Below, in pieces: positions 1-10,449 of a stretch of DNA of 64,000 nt. Below the pieces are notes generated by a model, which saw nothing but the letters and a program-made list of their open reading frames with translations, ran no database searches and had not been told where the DNA came from. The stretch's first letter is position 1; each line of letters begins with the position of its first letter. Position numbers and translations under genes: made by a program. Source of the stretch: an uncultured Pelagibacteraceae bacterium (GTDB taxonomy: Bacteria; Pseudomonadota; Alphaproteobacteria; Pelagibacterales; AG-422-B15); assembly GCA_902518955.1 (NCBI GenBank), contig CABYIR010000006.1, positions 1-64,000 of the forward strand, read 5' to 3'.

Positions 1-425
1 AAATAAATTTCATATCCTCCAGTGGGATTGTAGTTTATGGTTTCACTATTGTAAGAATATAATTTCTCAGAATTTTCAATTAAGAAGCCATCTTCAGCAT
101 ATGGATTTATACTCCACCAACGGGAATCGATATCTTCACCGCTCAATTTATAGAGACAACTGCCTGTGAGAGGCTGCTCTTCAATATCAATCTCAGTCAA
201 AAAGTAGGCTTGCTCAGGTTTTTTACTTGCTAAGGTACCCTGAGTTGCTACCGCAGCCCTCGTATAAATGTTACGATCTGGGTCTCCAGGTGATGGAATG
301 ATTCTCCAAATATCATTTTTAATTGATGCAATTTCAGGATAAATTTTCGCTGCAATTACTGTTTCAAGAGCAGCAATGGCTACTATAATTAGAAAGTATA
401 GCAAGTATTTACGAGCAAAAATCAT
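1..425 (-). CDS. DUF1214-domain protein, partial (runs off left edge)
   Basis: Manual translation of minus strand from ATG at 425: MIFARKYLLYFLIIVAIAALETVIAAKIYPEIASIKNDIWRIIPSPGDPDRNIYTRAAVAT..TEIDIEEQPLTGSCLYKLSGEDIDSRWWSINPYAEDGFL; open to the window edge; RWWS..(Y)..DGFL resembles DUF1214. Not in the ORF track because there is no stop in the window. Confidence 0.7.
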   Translation of the reverse strand, partial: MIFARKYLLYFLIIVAIAALETVIAAKIYPEIASIKNDIWRIIPSPGDPDRNIYTRAAVATQGTLASKKPEQAYFLTEIDIEEQPLTGSCLYKLSGEDIDSRWWSINPYAEDGFLIENSEKLYSYNSETINYNPTGGYEIY

Positions 426-477
426 TGTAAAATCATTAATTAATACTATTTAATAGCATATAATCATAGATTAACAA

Positions 478-1503
478 ATGCCTGATCAAATAAAGACTGA
501 CTGCTTAATTGTTGGAGCTGGACCCGTTGGACTGTTTGCAGTATTTGAACTTGGCATTCTTGGAATAAATGCTGAAGTCATTGACAACCTAGATAAGATT
601 GGAGGTCAATGCGCAGAACTATATCCTGATAAACCTATTTACGATATTCCTGGTCTGCCAGAATGCACTGGTCAATCTTTAATTGATAACTTGCTAAAGC
701 AGATTAAGCCATTCAAAACAAACTTTCATCTCAATCAGAGAGTAGACTCAATCAAAAAGATTGATGATCAATGGCTTGCAATTACCTCTACTGGAACCGA
801 AATACTTACTCCAAATATATTTATTGCAGGAGGAGTAGGGTCCTTTGAGCCAAGAAAACCACCAATCGATGGAATTAATAAATTTGAAAATAAAGGACTC
901 TCTTACTCGGTTATAAATAAAGATTATTATAAAGATAAAAAAATTGTAATTTTTGGCGGTGGAGATTCCGCACTAGATTGGACTGTTGAGCTAGCAAAGA
1001 TTGCAAAAAAAATAATTTTAGTTCACAGAAGAGACGAATTTAAAGCCGTTGAGCATACAGTTAATCAAATGCGTGAACTTGTTAAAAGTGGAAAGGTGGA
1101 GCTTCTTACTAAGTATCAAATTAATAATATTTTAGGTGATGATAATGTATCTTCTGTTGAAATTAAGAGTAATGAAGGAAACTTGGAAACAAGAGATTGC
1201 GATGAAGTACTTATTTTTCATGGATTGAAAATGGAACTTGGACCAATAAATGATTGGGGGCTAAATCTTGATGAAAAGCAAATTTCAGTAAATACAGAAG
1301 ATTTTGAAACTAATTTGCCTGGGATTTTTGCAATTGGCGATATCTCTAATTATCCTGGCAAGCTCAAGCTAATATTGTCTGGATTTCATGAAGCTGCATT
1401 AGCAGCACAAACAGCATTTAAAAGAGCCCGACCTAATGAAAATCTTGTATTTAGATATACAACATCGTCAAAAGATATTCAGGAAAAACTTGGAGTAAAA
1501 TAG
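478..1503 (+). CDS. Ferredoxin--NADP(+) reductase, thioredoxin-reductase-like type
   Basis: 341 aa; GAGPVGLFAVFELG and GGGDSALDW dinucleotide-binding motifs; C-terminal GIFAIGDI. Confidence 0.85.
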   Translation: MPDQIKTDCLIVGAGPVGLFAVFELGILGINAEVIDNLDKIGGQCAELYPDKPIYDIPGLPECTGQSLIDNLLKQIKPFKTNFHLNQRVDSIKKIDDQWLAITSTGTEILTPNIFIAGGVGSFEPRKPPIDGINKFENKGLSYSVINKDYYKDKKIVIFGGGDSALDWTVELAKIAKKIILVHRRDEFKAVEHTVNQMRELVKSGKVELLTKYQINNILGDDNVSSVEIKSNEGNLETRDCDEVLIFHGLKMELGPINDWGLNLDEKQISVNTEDFETNLPGIFAIGDISNYPGKLKLILSGFHEAALAAQTAFKRARPNENLVFRYTTSSKDIQEKLGVK

Positions 1504-2126
1504 TGTTCGGCAAACTATACACAAAGCATGTGTGTCCTCATATTATAAATTTTGCTATGCAAAATAAGGTTATTTCTAAGCAAAGAGAAAAGATTATACC
1601 TTCAGCTAGAGGCAGAGTCCTCGAAATTGGTATAGGATCTGGCTTAAATTTTTCACTTTATGATAAATCAAAAATTAATGACGTATTCGCTGTAGAGCCA
1701 GATAATATTTTACTTGAGAAAGCAAAAAAAAGAGCACTGGAAAACAATATTGATTTAAATATTGAAAAAATTTCGGCTGAGATGCTTCCATATGAAAACG
1801 AATTTTTTGATACAGTAATTAGCACTTATACGATGTGTTCTATCTCAGATTTAAATTCTGCTTTAAAGGAAATAAGAAGAGTTTTAAAAAAAGATGGAAT
1901 ATTTTTATTCTCTGAACATGGTAAATCTCCTGATGATAACATTTATAAATGGCAGAAAAGGTTAAATCCTATTCAAGGAGCTTTATTTGGTGGCTGTCAA
2001 TTGGATGTCGATATACAAACAACATTGAATATATCCAAATTTGAATTTCATAATATTGAAAGTATGTATGTGCCTGGGCCTAAATTTTTAAGCTATCATT
2101 ATTGGGGAACCGCATTAAAAAAATGA
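1503..2126 (+). CDS. Class I SAM-dependent methyltransferase
   Basis: VLEIGIGSGLN motif I; GTG start overlapping the previous stop by one nt (taGtg). Confidence 0.8.
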   Translation: MFGKLYTKHVCPHIINFAMQNKVISKQREKIIPSARGRVLEIGIGSGLNFSLYDKSKINDVFAVEPDNILLEKAKKRALENNIDLNIEKISAEMLPYENEFFDTVISTYTMCSISDLNSALKEIRRVLKKDGIFLFSEHGKSPDDNIYKWQKRLNPIQGALFGGCQLDVDIQTTLNISKFEFHNIESMYVPGPKFLSYHYWGTALKK

Positions 2127-2764
2127 TAAATAACGCTAAAATGAATTCTGTTTTGAATTATGTATTTAAGAATGCCAAGCAAGACGACCCGCAGTCAGTA
2201 TTAAATACAATTGACTCCTTTGTTTTAGAAAATAATACTTTTTTGATGAATGTTGGACCTGAAAAAGGAAAACTCTTGGCTGAGGCAATAAAAGATCATA
2301 AACCTTTAAATACATTAGAGCTTGGCTCATTCCTTGGATACTCTGCAATAATTATAGCTATGTTCTTACCAGAAGCAGGTTCTTTAGTTAGCGTTGATCA
2401 CGATAAAGACGCAGTAGCTGCGTCAAAGGAGATAGTAAAATATGCAGGGCTAGAAAATAAAGTTCACTTTATAAACTCAACTTCCGATGAAGCAATAAAT
2501 GCTTTAAAAGAGTCATTTGATTTTATATTTATTGATCATGAAAAAAATCGTTATTACAGTGACTTGTTATTAATGGAGCATTTAAATTTGATAAATAAAG
2601 GTGGAGTCGTTTTTGCTGATAATGTTGGTATTTTTGAGGACAAAATGAAAGATTATTTTTCTCATGTTCGAGATTCAGGTGCATATACATCAAAAAATAT
2701 TGGAGCACGTTTAGAATACCGGGATAATGTTTATGATGCAGTTGAAATTTCAAAATTTAATTAG
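2123..2764 (+). CDS. O-methyltransferase (CCoAOMT/COMT-like family)
   Basis: TLELGSFLGYSAI...LVSVDHDKDAV...DFIFIDHEK; ATG at 2123 overlaps the previous TGA (ATGA), preferred over the track's TTG at 2102. Confidence 0.75.
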   Translation: MINNAKMNSVLNYVFKNAKQDDPQSVLNTIDSFVLENNTFLMNVGPEKGKLLAEAIKDHKPLNTLELGSFLGYSAIIIAMFLPEAGSLVSVDHDKDAVAASKEIVKYAGLENKVHFINSTSDEAINALKESFDFIFIDHEKNRYYSDLLLMEHLNLINKGGVVFADNVGIFEDKMKDYFSHVRDSGAYTSKNIGARLEYRDNVYDAVEISKFN

Positions 2765-2775
2765 ATAATAGACTT

Positions 2776-4242
2776 ATGAATAGCTTTTATAATGTATTAG
2801 TAATTGGAGCAGGAATTTCTGGTATTGGAGCAGGACATTATTTAAAAAAAAATTGTCCAAACAAGAGCTTTGCTATCATTGAAAATAGAGACTCTATTGG
2901 TGGGACATGGGATTTATTTAAGTATCCAGGAATAAGGTCGGACTCGGATATGTTTACTTTAGGATATGCTTTTAAACCATGGATAAGTGAAAAAGCTATT
3001 GCAGATGGACCATCAATTCTTGAGTATTTAAATGAGACGGTTAGAGAAAATAATCTTAGAGAAAATATAAACTTTAATAAAAAAGTGATCTCAGCACATT
3101 GGAGATCAGAAGATGATTTGTGGAAAGTTGTAATAAAGGACAATATTTCTGAGGAAGAAAAAGAAGTTACATGTAATTTTTTATTTATGTGTACAGGTTA
3201 TTATAAGTATGAAAATGGTTATACCCCCGATTTTCCAGGTATTGAAAATTTTAATGGCCAAGTCATTCATCCTCAGCATTGGCCTGAAAACCTGAATTAC
3301 GAAAATAAAAAAGTAATTGTAATTGGTAGCGGGGCGACTGCTGCAACAATAGTTCCAGAATTATCAAAAAAAACTAAATACGTAACAATGTTGCAGAGAT
3401 CTCCTACATATTTTGTTTCTTATCCTGACACAGATTTATTAGCTAATCGATTGAGAAAGATTTTGCCAAAAAGTCTTGCTTACACGATTATTAGATTAAG
3501 GAATGTATTCTTTCAACAATGGCTTTATACGATATGTAGGAAATACCCAAAGTTCATTAAAAAGAGATTATTAAAAGCTGTTCAAGATGTATTGCCCAAC
3601 GCAAATATAGAGAAAGATTTTAATCCTCGTTATAATCCTTGGGAACAGAGAATGTGCCTTGTGCCGAATGGGGATCTGTTTGAGTCAATTAAGAGTAATG
3701 GTGTAAAGATAGAAACAGATGAAATTGAACACTTTCAAAACAATGGTATCAAACTTAAGTCATCCAAAGAACTTGAAGCCGATATAGTTATTACAGCTAC
3801 CGGTCTCAATCTTCAGCAGTTTGGAGGAACAGAAATATTTGTAGATAATAATAAAATTAATCCAGCTGAAACAATGACATATAAAAGTATGATGTTTAGT
3901 GGAATTCCTAATTTTGCTAATTCTTTTGGCTATATAAATGCATCTTGGACTCTAAAAGCAGATTTAACATGTGAGTTTGTATGCAAACTTTTAAACCATA
4001 TGGATAAAAATGGTTTCAGTTCTTGTGTTCCTAAGCCAGACCAGTCGGTAAAAGAACAAGATGACTGGCTTGCTTCTGAATTTTCGTCTGGATACATTCA
4101 TAGAGCAATTCATCTTTTTCCTAAAACAGGAGATAAATCACCTTGGACAAATAATCAGAATTATTTTAGAGATTTTTATGAGATTAAGTTTGGTAAAGTA
4201 AATGATGGTGCAATTTCATTTAAACAAGAAAAAATTGCCTAA
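2776..4242 (+). CDS. Flavin-dependent monooxygenase, type I Baeyer-Villiger (EthA-like)
   Basis: GAGISGIGAGHYL, second Rossmann GSGATAATI, and FNGQVIHPQHWP, which matches the BVMO fingerprint FxGxxxHxxxW. Confidence 0.85.
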   Translation: MNSFYNVLVIGAGISGIGAGHYLKKNCPNKSFAIIENRDSIGGTWDLFKYPGIRSDSDMFTLGYAFKPWISEKAIADGPSILEYLNETVRENNLRENINFNKKVISAHWRSEDDLWKVVIKDNISEEEKEVTCNFLFMCTGYYKYENGYTPDFPGIENFNGQVIHPQHWPENLNYENKKVIVIGSGATAATIVPELSKKTKYVTMLQRSPTYFVSYPDTDLLANRLRKILPKSLAYTIIRLRNVFFQQWLYTICRKYPKFIKKRLLKAVQDVLPNANIEKDFNPRYNPWEQRMCLVPNGDLFESIKSNGVKIETDEIEHFQNNGIKLKSSKELEADIVITATGLNLQQFGGTEIFVDNNKINPAETMTYKSMMFSGIPNFANSFGYINASWTLKADLTCEFVCKLLNHMDKNGFSSCVPKPDQSVKEQDDWLASEFSSGYIHRAIHLFPKTGDKSPWTNNQNYFRDFYEIKFGKVNDGAISFKQEKIA

Positions 4243-5878
4243 TTACTGATTTGTCATTTTTCTTAGTTCGTACTTCAAAATTTTTCCTGTAGATGTTTTT
4301 GGCAGCTCAGTAAATATTACTTTTTTGGGACATTTAAATCCTGCAAGTGTATCTTTACAAAAATTAATAATATCCTTATCGCTTACACTGTCATTTGTGT
4401 CCTTAAGCTCGATGAATGCACAAGGAGTTTCACCCCATTTTTCATCAGGCTGCGCAACAACTGCAGCAAATAAAACTGAAGGATGCTTATAAAGTGTATT
4501 TTCAATTTCCACTGAGGAAATATTTTCACCGCCTGATATAATGATATCTTTACTTCGATCTTTAATTTGGATGTATCCGTTTGGATACATAACAGCTAAG
4601 TCACCTGAGTGAAACCATCCTTGCGCCATAGATTTATCAGTTTCTTCTTTGTTTTTTAGATAGCCCTTCATAACACAGTTACCTCGGATCATTATCTCTC
4701 CAATTTCTTCGCCATTATTTTCAACAGGTTGCATCGTTTCAGGATTTAAAACCGCAAGAGACTCCATCATAGGAAAATTAACACCTTGTCTTGATTTTAA
4801 TTGAGCTTGTTCTTCCGCAGATAATTCATTCCATTCTTCTTGCCATGCACATATTGAAACATGGCCATAAGTTTCCGTTAAGCCGTAAACATGATTGACT
4901 TTTAATCCCATTTTTTGAACCGCTTCAAGTGTCGCAGCTGGTGGAGGGGCGCCAGCAGTTACAACATTTACTGTGTGATTAATTTCTCTTTTCTCTTCAG
5001 CTGTAGCTTGCGCTAAAAAATTTAAAACAATTGGCGCACCACCAAAATGAGTGACTTTATGATCCGCTATTGCATCAAACATATTTTTTGCAGATACATA
5101 ACGCATGCATATACTTGTTCCAGCCAATGCAGTTAGCGTATAAGGGTTTCCCCAGCCATTACAATGAAACATAGGCACAATCCACATATAGGTTGGATGC
5201 ATAGGCATGCTCAAGGCTGTTACTGTACCAAGAGACATCAAGTAAGATCCTCGATGATGATAAACAACTCCTTTTGGAAGACCTGTTGTACCAGATGTAT
5301 AATTAAGAGCTATAGAATCCCATTCATCTGAAGGCATGATAAATTCAAAATCTTGATCACCTTGACTAAGAAATTCTTCATATTCATATTTGCCTAATCT
5401 ATCTCCTGATCCTTCAGGAAGATTGGCTAAAGAGTCGACTATATCAATTACAAGAATATCTTTACTTAATTTTTCTAAACTTTTTTTTTACTGTCGGTGA
5501 AAGTTCAGTATCAGTTATAAGAGCTTTGGCTTCACTATGTTCAAGAATATAAGCTATTGTTTCAACATCTAATCTAATATTAATTGTGTTTAAAACCGCA
5601 CCAATCATAGGAACTGCATAGTGAGCTTCATAAATTTCAGGCGTATTAAATGACAAGATAGAAACAGTATCATTCTTTCCAATGCCATGTTTTGATAATG
5701 CACTAGCAAATTGCAAACTTCTTTTATAAGTTTGCTCCCAATTATAAATTCTATCCCCGTGTACTATTGATGTTTTATGAGGATAAATTTCAGCTGATCT
5801 TTTTAGAAAACTTAGTGGAGTAAGAGGAACAAAATTCGCATCATTTTTATCTAAATTTGTATTGTACATATCAGTCAT
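4243..5878 (-). pseudogene. Acyl-CoA synthetase/AMP-dependent ligase interrupted by one homopolymer frameshift (pseudogene, slippage gene or sequencing error)
   Basis: ORFs 5462..5878 (N-term, ends ..SPTVKKKFRKIK*) and 4243..5337 (YTSGTTGLPKGVVYHH...) are two parts of one ligase. Manual translation of the gap gives KKSLEKLSKDILVIDIVDSLANLPEGSGDRLGKYEYEEFLSQGDQDFEFIMPSDEWD in the downstream frame. Frames switch at an A9 run (plus-strand T9, 5481-5489); A8 would restore a single ORF. Confidence 0.85.
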
Positions 5879-7551
5879 TAAAATAGCCCCTCAATTTCTC
5901 CATGTTTATTCAAGTGTATTGCGTCAGCAGCGGGAACCCTTGGAAGGCCAGGCATTGTCATAATCTTATCACAAACAACGACAAGGAATTCTGCTCCAGC
6001 AGCAAGTCTGATTTCACGAATTGGGACAACATGCCCTTTAGGCGCTCCTCGTAAATTAGGATCAGTTGAAAAACTATACTGAGTTTTAGCAACACAGATA
6101 GGGTAGGAACCATAATCTTTTTGAAGCTCATCAAATTGGCTTTTAATTTTTTGATCAGCAATTATATCATCAGCACCATAAATTTCAGTTGCAATAGTTC
6201 TCATTTTTTCCCAAAGAGTAGTTTCGCTAGTGTATAAATGTTTAAGATCTGCCTTTCCACTTTCAGCAACTGAAGCAATATGTTCAGCGAGGTCAGTTGC
6301 ACCAGCGCCTCCATCAGCCCAATGCTTACAATTAAACGCTTTAACTCCTAAATTTTCACAGCAATCTTCAATTACTTTGAGTTCACTTTCCGTATCTAAA
6401 CTAAAATGATTGATAGCAACTGATACCGGAACATTAAATTTTTTAATATTTGCGATGTGCTGTTCTAAATTAGCCAATCCTTTTTTGACAGCTTTAACAT
6501 TTTCACCCTTTAGTTCCTTTTTATCTACGCCACCATGCATTTTGAGTGCACGAACTGTTGCAACTAGTACAATTGCTGATGGTTTTAAATCTCCTTTTCG
6601 ACATTTTATATCAAGAAATTTCTCTGCACCAAGATCAGCACCAAAACCAGCTTCAGTAACAACATAATCGCTTAATTTTAAGGCTGTTTGCGTAGCGATT
6701 AATGAATTGCATCCATGTGCAATGTTTGCAAAAGGACCACCATGAATGATTGCGGGATTCTTTTCAAGTGTTTGAACTAAATTTGGTAGAAATGCATCTT
6801 TAAGTAAAGTTGTCATTGCTCCGTCTGCATTTAATTCTCTTGCTCGGATTTCTTTTCTATCTCTAGTGTATCCAATAATAATGTTTCCAAGTCTATTTTG
6901 TAAATCTTCTAGACTTCTAGATAAGCAAAAAATTGCCATTACTTCTGAGGCAACAGTAATATCAAATTTTTCTTCACGAGGAAAACCATTTGCAACACCA
7001 CCTAAATTGACATTCACTGCCCTTAATGATCGATCATTCAAATCAACAACACGACCCCATACAATCCTTCTTACATCAATTTCTAATTTGTTTCCCCAGT
7101 AAATATGATTATCAATTAATGATGAAAGTAAATTATGAGCTGACGTAATTGCATGGAAATCACCAGTAAAATGTAAATTTATTTTTTCCATTGGAACGAC
7201 TTGAGCGTAACCTCCGCCAGCTGCACCACCTTTAACACCAAAGCAAGGTCCAAGGCTAGGTTCTCTTAAACAGACAATTGATTGTTTGCCAATTTTGTTT
7301 AATGCATCATTAAGTCCTACGGATGTAGTTGTCTTTCCTTCTCCTGCTGGAGTTGGAGAAATAGCTGTCACAAGAATCAGTTTACCATTTTCAACTTTAT
7401 CAAGGTCTTTAAGCTTAGTTGTGTCAATTTTTGCAATATGATGACCAAATTTTTGCAAAGACTCTTCTGCGAGGTTAAGCTTCTTGGCCACATCCTCAAT
7501 CTGCACCATGGAATTTTGTCTTGCAATTTCAATATCTGAGAGAGTGGTCAT
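5878..7551 (-). CDS. fhs: Formate--tetrahydrofolate ligase
   Basis: 557 aa; [46 protein letters not shown]. Confidence 0.95.
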   Translation of the reverse strand: MTTLSDIEIARQNSMVQIEDVAKKLNLAEESLQKFGHHIAKIDTTKLKDLDKVENGKLILVTAISPTPAGEGKTTTSVGLNDALNKIGKQSIVCLREPSLGPCFGVKGGAAGGGYAQVVPMEKINLHFTGDFHAITSAHNLLSSLIDNHIYWGNKLEIDVRRIVWGRVVDLNDRSLRAVNVNLGGVANGFPREEKFDITVASEVMAIFCLSRSLEDLQNRLGNIIIGYTRDRKEIRARELNADGAMTTLLKDAFLPNLVQTLEKNPAIIHGGPFANIAHGCNSLIATQTALKLSDYVVTEAGFGADLGAEKFLDIKCRKGDLKPSAIVLVATVRALKMHGGVDKKELKGENVKAVKKGLANLEQHIANIKKFNVPVSVAINHFSLDTESELKVIEDCCENLGVKAFNCKHWADGGAGATDLAEHIASVAESGKADLKHLYTSETTLWEKMRTIATEIYGADDIIADQKIKSQFDELQKDYGSYPICVAKTQYSFSTDPNLRGAPKGHVVPIREIRLAAGAEFLVVVCDKIMTMPGLPRVPAADAIHLNKHGEIEGLF

Positions 7552-7619
7552 AAGTTTCCTTCTTATTTTTTAAAGAGGCGATCACCTTAGAAAGTTTCAA
7601 TATTATTGTCTATGAAAAA

Positions 7620-8486
7620 ATGTGTTGTCAGAAAGGAAAAATCTATCTAAATTTCTCAATTGAGGAGACCATAGAACCTTGCAAAATTAAGCCAAGCAAT
7701 GGTTCTTTAGAGTCGCGTGGCTTAAGCGTATACATTGTTGGATTTATGGGGAATGTTAATTTTTCATTGGAAGTTACAACACGTACTGTGCTCGATGATC
7801 TTCCAAAAATTAATGATATTTATGTAACTTTTTTACCAGGCACTGATTACAAAGATGTAATTAAACAGTCAGTAAATCTTATTAATTCAGGTTATAATGC
7901 AATCCCTCATTTTCCTGCACGATCAATCAAAAATTTAGACATGCTGAAAGAATTTGTTTCACAAATAAAGGAGGGTGGAGTTAAGCAGGTCTTAATTATA
8001 GGAGGTGATCGAAATATTCTAGGGGACTATCATTGTTCACTTCAATTAATTGAAACAGGTTTGTTTGATGGACTTAAAATAGGTATTGCAGGCCACCCAG
8101 AAGGCTCGCCTAACATGGATAATGATACTATTGAGGAAGCAATGAAGTCAAAATCGCCATTTGCTGATTATATTGTTACTCAATGGACTCAAGATACAGA
8201 AGCAATAATCGACTATGTCAATCGTATGCCTCTTCCTGTGCACATAGGTGTAGCAGGACCAGCTTCAATAAAGACATTAGTTAAGTTTGCTGGATTTGTT
8301 GGCTTAAAAAACTCACTTAATTTTGCAAAAAAAAATGCAGGCAAAATTTTTGACTTATTGAATGTTCAGACACCTGATGAGGTCATTCAAGAAGTTAAAA
8401 ACAATGTAAACAATTTCCACATTTATGCATTTGGTGGAATAAAAAAAACAAAAGAATGGTTAGAAAAGGAGAACTATTATGTCTAA
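7620..8486 (+). CDS. Methylenetetrahydrofolate reductase-like protein
   Basis: FSLEVTTRT...DIYVTFLPGTDY..GYNAIPHFPARS...VLIIGGDR...IGIAGHPEGSP; TIM-barrel MTHFR-type motifs. N-terminal ~40 aa atypical, start uncertain. Confidence 0.75.
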   Translation: MCCQKGKIYLNFSIEETIEPCKIKPSNGSLESRGLSVYIVGFMGNVNFSLEVTTRTVLDDLPKINDIYVTFLPGTDYKDVIKQSVNLINSGYNAIPHFPARSIKNLDMLKEFVSQIKEGGVKQVLIIGGDRNILGDYHCSLQLIETGLFDGLKIGIAGHPEGSPNMDNDTIEEAMKSKSPFADYIVTQWTQDTEAIIDYVNRMPLPVHIGVAGPASIKTLVKFAGFVGLKNSLNFAKKNAGKIFDLLNVQTPDEVIQEVKNNVNNFHIYAFGGIKKTKEWLEKENYYV

Positions 8487-9822
8487 AAAAATAGAGCATA
8501 ACACTACGGTTGATCAAAGCGATAGACATGTTCCTTACAACTTGAGACAGAGTGGGCCAACTGCAGTACAGATGTTAATCTCTACTCGTGTAAGAAAGTC
8601 ACCTTATTGGCACAAGTCAATTGAACATGGATGCTGGAGAGCAACTGTCTACAACCGTATTTATCACCCGCGTGGATATGTAAAGCCTGAAGATGGTGGT
8701 GCAATGGTTGAGTACGAAGCAATCAAGAACCATGTAACAATGTGGAACGTTGCTGTTGAAAGACAAATTAGAGTAAAAGGACCTGATGCAGAGAAATTTA
8801 CCGATTATGTAATCACTCGTGATGCAACTAAAATTTCTCCAATGCGAGCTCGATACGTAATTCTTTGTAATTACAAGGGTGGAGTTTTAAATGATCCAAT
8901 ATTACTTCGAATTTCTGAAGATGAATTTTGGTTCAGTTTATCTGATTCTGATATTGGTTTATATTTACAAGGTGTTAATGCTGATAAGCGATTTAATGTA
9001 GAGATTGATGAAATTGATGCTTGCCCTGTACAGATTCAAGGACCTAAATCTTTAGCTTTGATGAAAGACCTAATTGGTGATCAAGTTGATCTTGATAACA
9101 TGCCATTCTACGGATTAGCTGAGGCTACCGTTGGTGGAAGAAGCTGTGTAATTTCTCAATCAGGTTTCTCAGGAGAAGCTGGTTATGAAATATATCTTAG
9201 AGATGCAACGAAGTACGCTGATGATATGTGGGATGCTGTTGTTGAAGCAGGTAAAAAACATAGTCTTATGGTTATTGCACCTGCACACCATAGAAGGATT
9301 CAGGCTGGAATTCTCTCATGGGGTCAGGATATGGACAATGAACACAATCCATTCCAATGTAATTTAGGATATCAAGTTTCACTTTCTGGAAAAGGTGAGT
9401 GGGCTAAAAAAGGTGACTATATTGGAAAAGAAGCTCTAGAAAAAATGGGAGCAGATCTTAAGGCTGGAAAATCTCCATATAAACTTCAATTAGTAGGTAT
9501 GGAAATAGGTGGGAAGCCAATTGAAGAGTACGCGCCAGATTTTTGGCTTGTATCTCCAAGCGAAGGCGGAGACCCATGTGGGTTCATTACATCTCCATGG
9601 TTTCATCCCGAAAAAGGTGTGAATATTGCAATGGGATATGTTCCCTTTGACGGCACTTTAAATGCTAACGGTTTTCCTAAATGGGAAATTGGTAAAAAAT
9701 TTAAAGTCCATTTGCCTGATATTTATGCTGATACTCCAGGAGAGCCAGTAGATGCAGTTACTGTGGAAATTCCATTTACTGAGTCACATAATGCAAATAC
9801 AAGAGAAGTAGTTAAAGGCTAA
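8479..9822 (+). CDS. GcvT/DmdA-family THF-dependent methyltransferase (447-aa DmdA-like paralog)
   Basis: TRVRKSPYW..VYNRIYHPRGY..VTMWNVAVERQIRVKG..NDPILLRISEDEFWFSLSDSD; overlaps the MTHFR-like gene by 8 nt. Confidence 0.8.
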   Translation: MSKKIEHNTTVDQSDRHVPYNLRQSGPTAVQMLISTRVRKSPYWHKSIEHGCWRATVYNRIYHPRGYVKPEDGGAMVEYEAIKNHVTMWNVAVERQIRVKGPDAEKFTDYVITRDATKISPMRARYVILCNYKGGVLNDPILLRISEDEFWFSLSDSDIGLYLQGVNADKRFNVEIDEIDACPVQIQGPKSLALMKDLIGDQVDLDNMPFYGLAEATVGGRSCVISQSGFSGEAGYEIYLRDATKYADDMWDAVVEAGKKHSLMVIAPAHHRRIQAGILSWGQDMDNEHNPFQCNLGYQVSLSGKGEWAKKGDYIGKEALEKMGADLKAGKSPYKLQLVGMEIGGKPIEEYAPDFWLVSPSEGGDPCGFITSPWFHPEKGVNIAMGYVPFDGTLNANGFPKWEIGKKFKVHLPDIYADTPGEPVDAVTVEIPFTESHNANTREVVKG

Positions 9823-9833
9823 CTACTATTTAT

Positions 9834-9863
9834 TTGGCGTCTTTATTAATTTAAAGGCGCCAA
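9834..9863. terminator. Bidirectional intrinsic terminator between convergent genes
   Basis: 12-bp stem TTGGCGTCTTTA/TAAAGGCGCCAA (one G.U), 6-nt loop, lying between the convergent DmdA-like gene and msrA. Confidence 0.7.
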
Positions 9864-9869
9864 TCCCTT

Positions 9870-10376
9870 TTAGTTTTTAGAAGACTGTTTGTTTTCAACA
9901 TAGAGCTGGTGATAACAAATCTTACCATTTTTTTTTACAAAATCCTGATGATACTCCTCGGCTTCATAGAATTCTACTGACTCCCTTAAATCTGTTGCCA
10001 CTTCTCGATCGTACTCACCAGACTCATTTATTTCTTTGATTTTTTTCTCAGCTATTTCTTTTTCTTCATTAGAGTTATAAAAAATTACAGATCTATACTG
10101 AGTTCCTACATCTGGACCTTGACGATTTACAGAAGTTGGATCGTGAATAAAAAAGAACTTATCTAAAAGTTCAGAAAATGTTACCACGGAGCTATCATAG
10201 TCAATTTTTACAACTTCAATGTGGCCAGTTTCACCAGTACATACTTGCTCATAAGTAGGGTTATTGGTATGACCTCCTGAATAACCTGAGATAACTTTAT
10301 TAACCCCATTCATTTCTTCAAAAAGAACTTCCACTCCCCAAAAACAACCTGCTCCTAGCACTAATGATAATTCCAT
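9870..10376 (-). CDS. msrA: Peptide methionine sulfoxide reductase
   Basis: LGAGCFWGVEVLFEE, GYSGG, YEQVCTGETGHIE. Confidence 0.93.
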   Translation of the reverse strand: MELSLVLGAGCFWGVEVLFEEMNGVNKVISGYSGGHTNNPTYEQVCTGETGHIEVVKIDYDSSVVTFSELLDKFFFIHDPTSVNRQGPDVGTQYRSVIFYNSNEEKEIAEKKIKEINESGEYDREVATDLRESVEFYEAEEYHQDFVKKNGKICYHQLYVENKQSSKN

Positions 10377-10449
10377 ATTATTTTTATATATGTTTGATGT
10401 TTAATTTTGAAATAATATAGTATTTTCAAATCTAAAGTCACTAAAAATA

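Noticed and set aside
2838-3143. 101-aa minus-strand ORF antisense to the BVMO; similarly 12386..12694, 16713..16979, 21099..21380, 38292..38585, 61680..62009
   Set aside because: Antisense shadows within strong genes with low-complexity translations and no motif support.
2776-4242. Trimethylamine monooxygenase (Tmm), tempting given the methylamine theme
   Set aside because: The sequence has FNGQVIHPQHWP, fitting the Baeyer-Villiger FxGxxxHxxxW fingerprint, and an EthA-like body, so BVMO is preferred.
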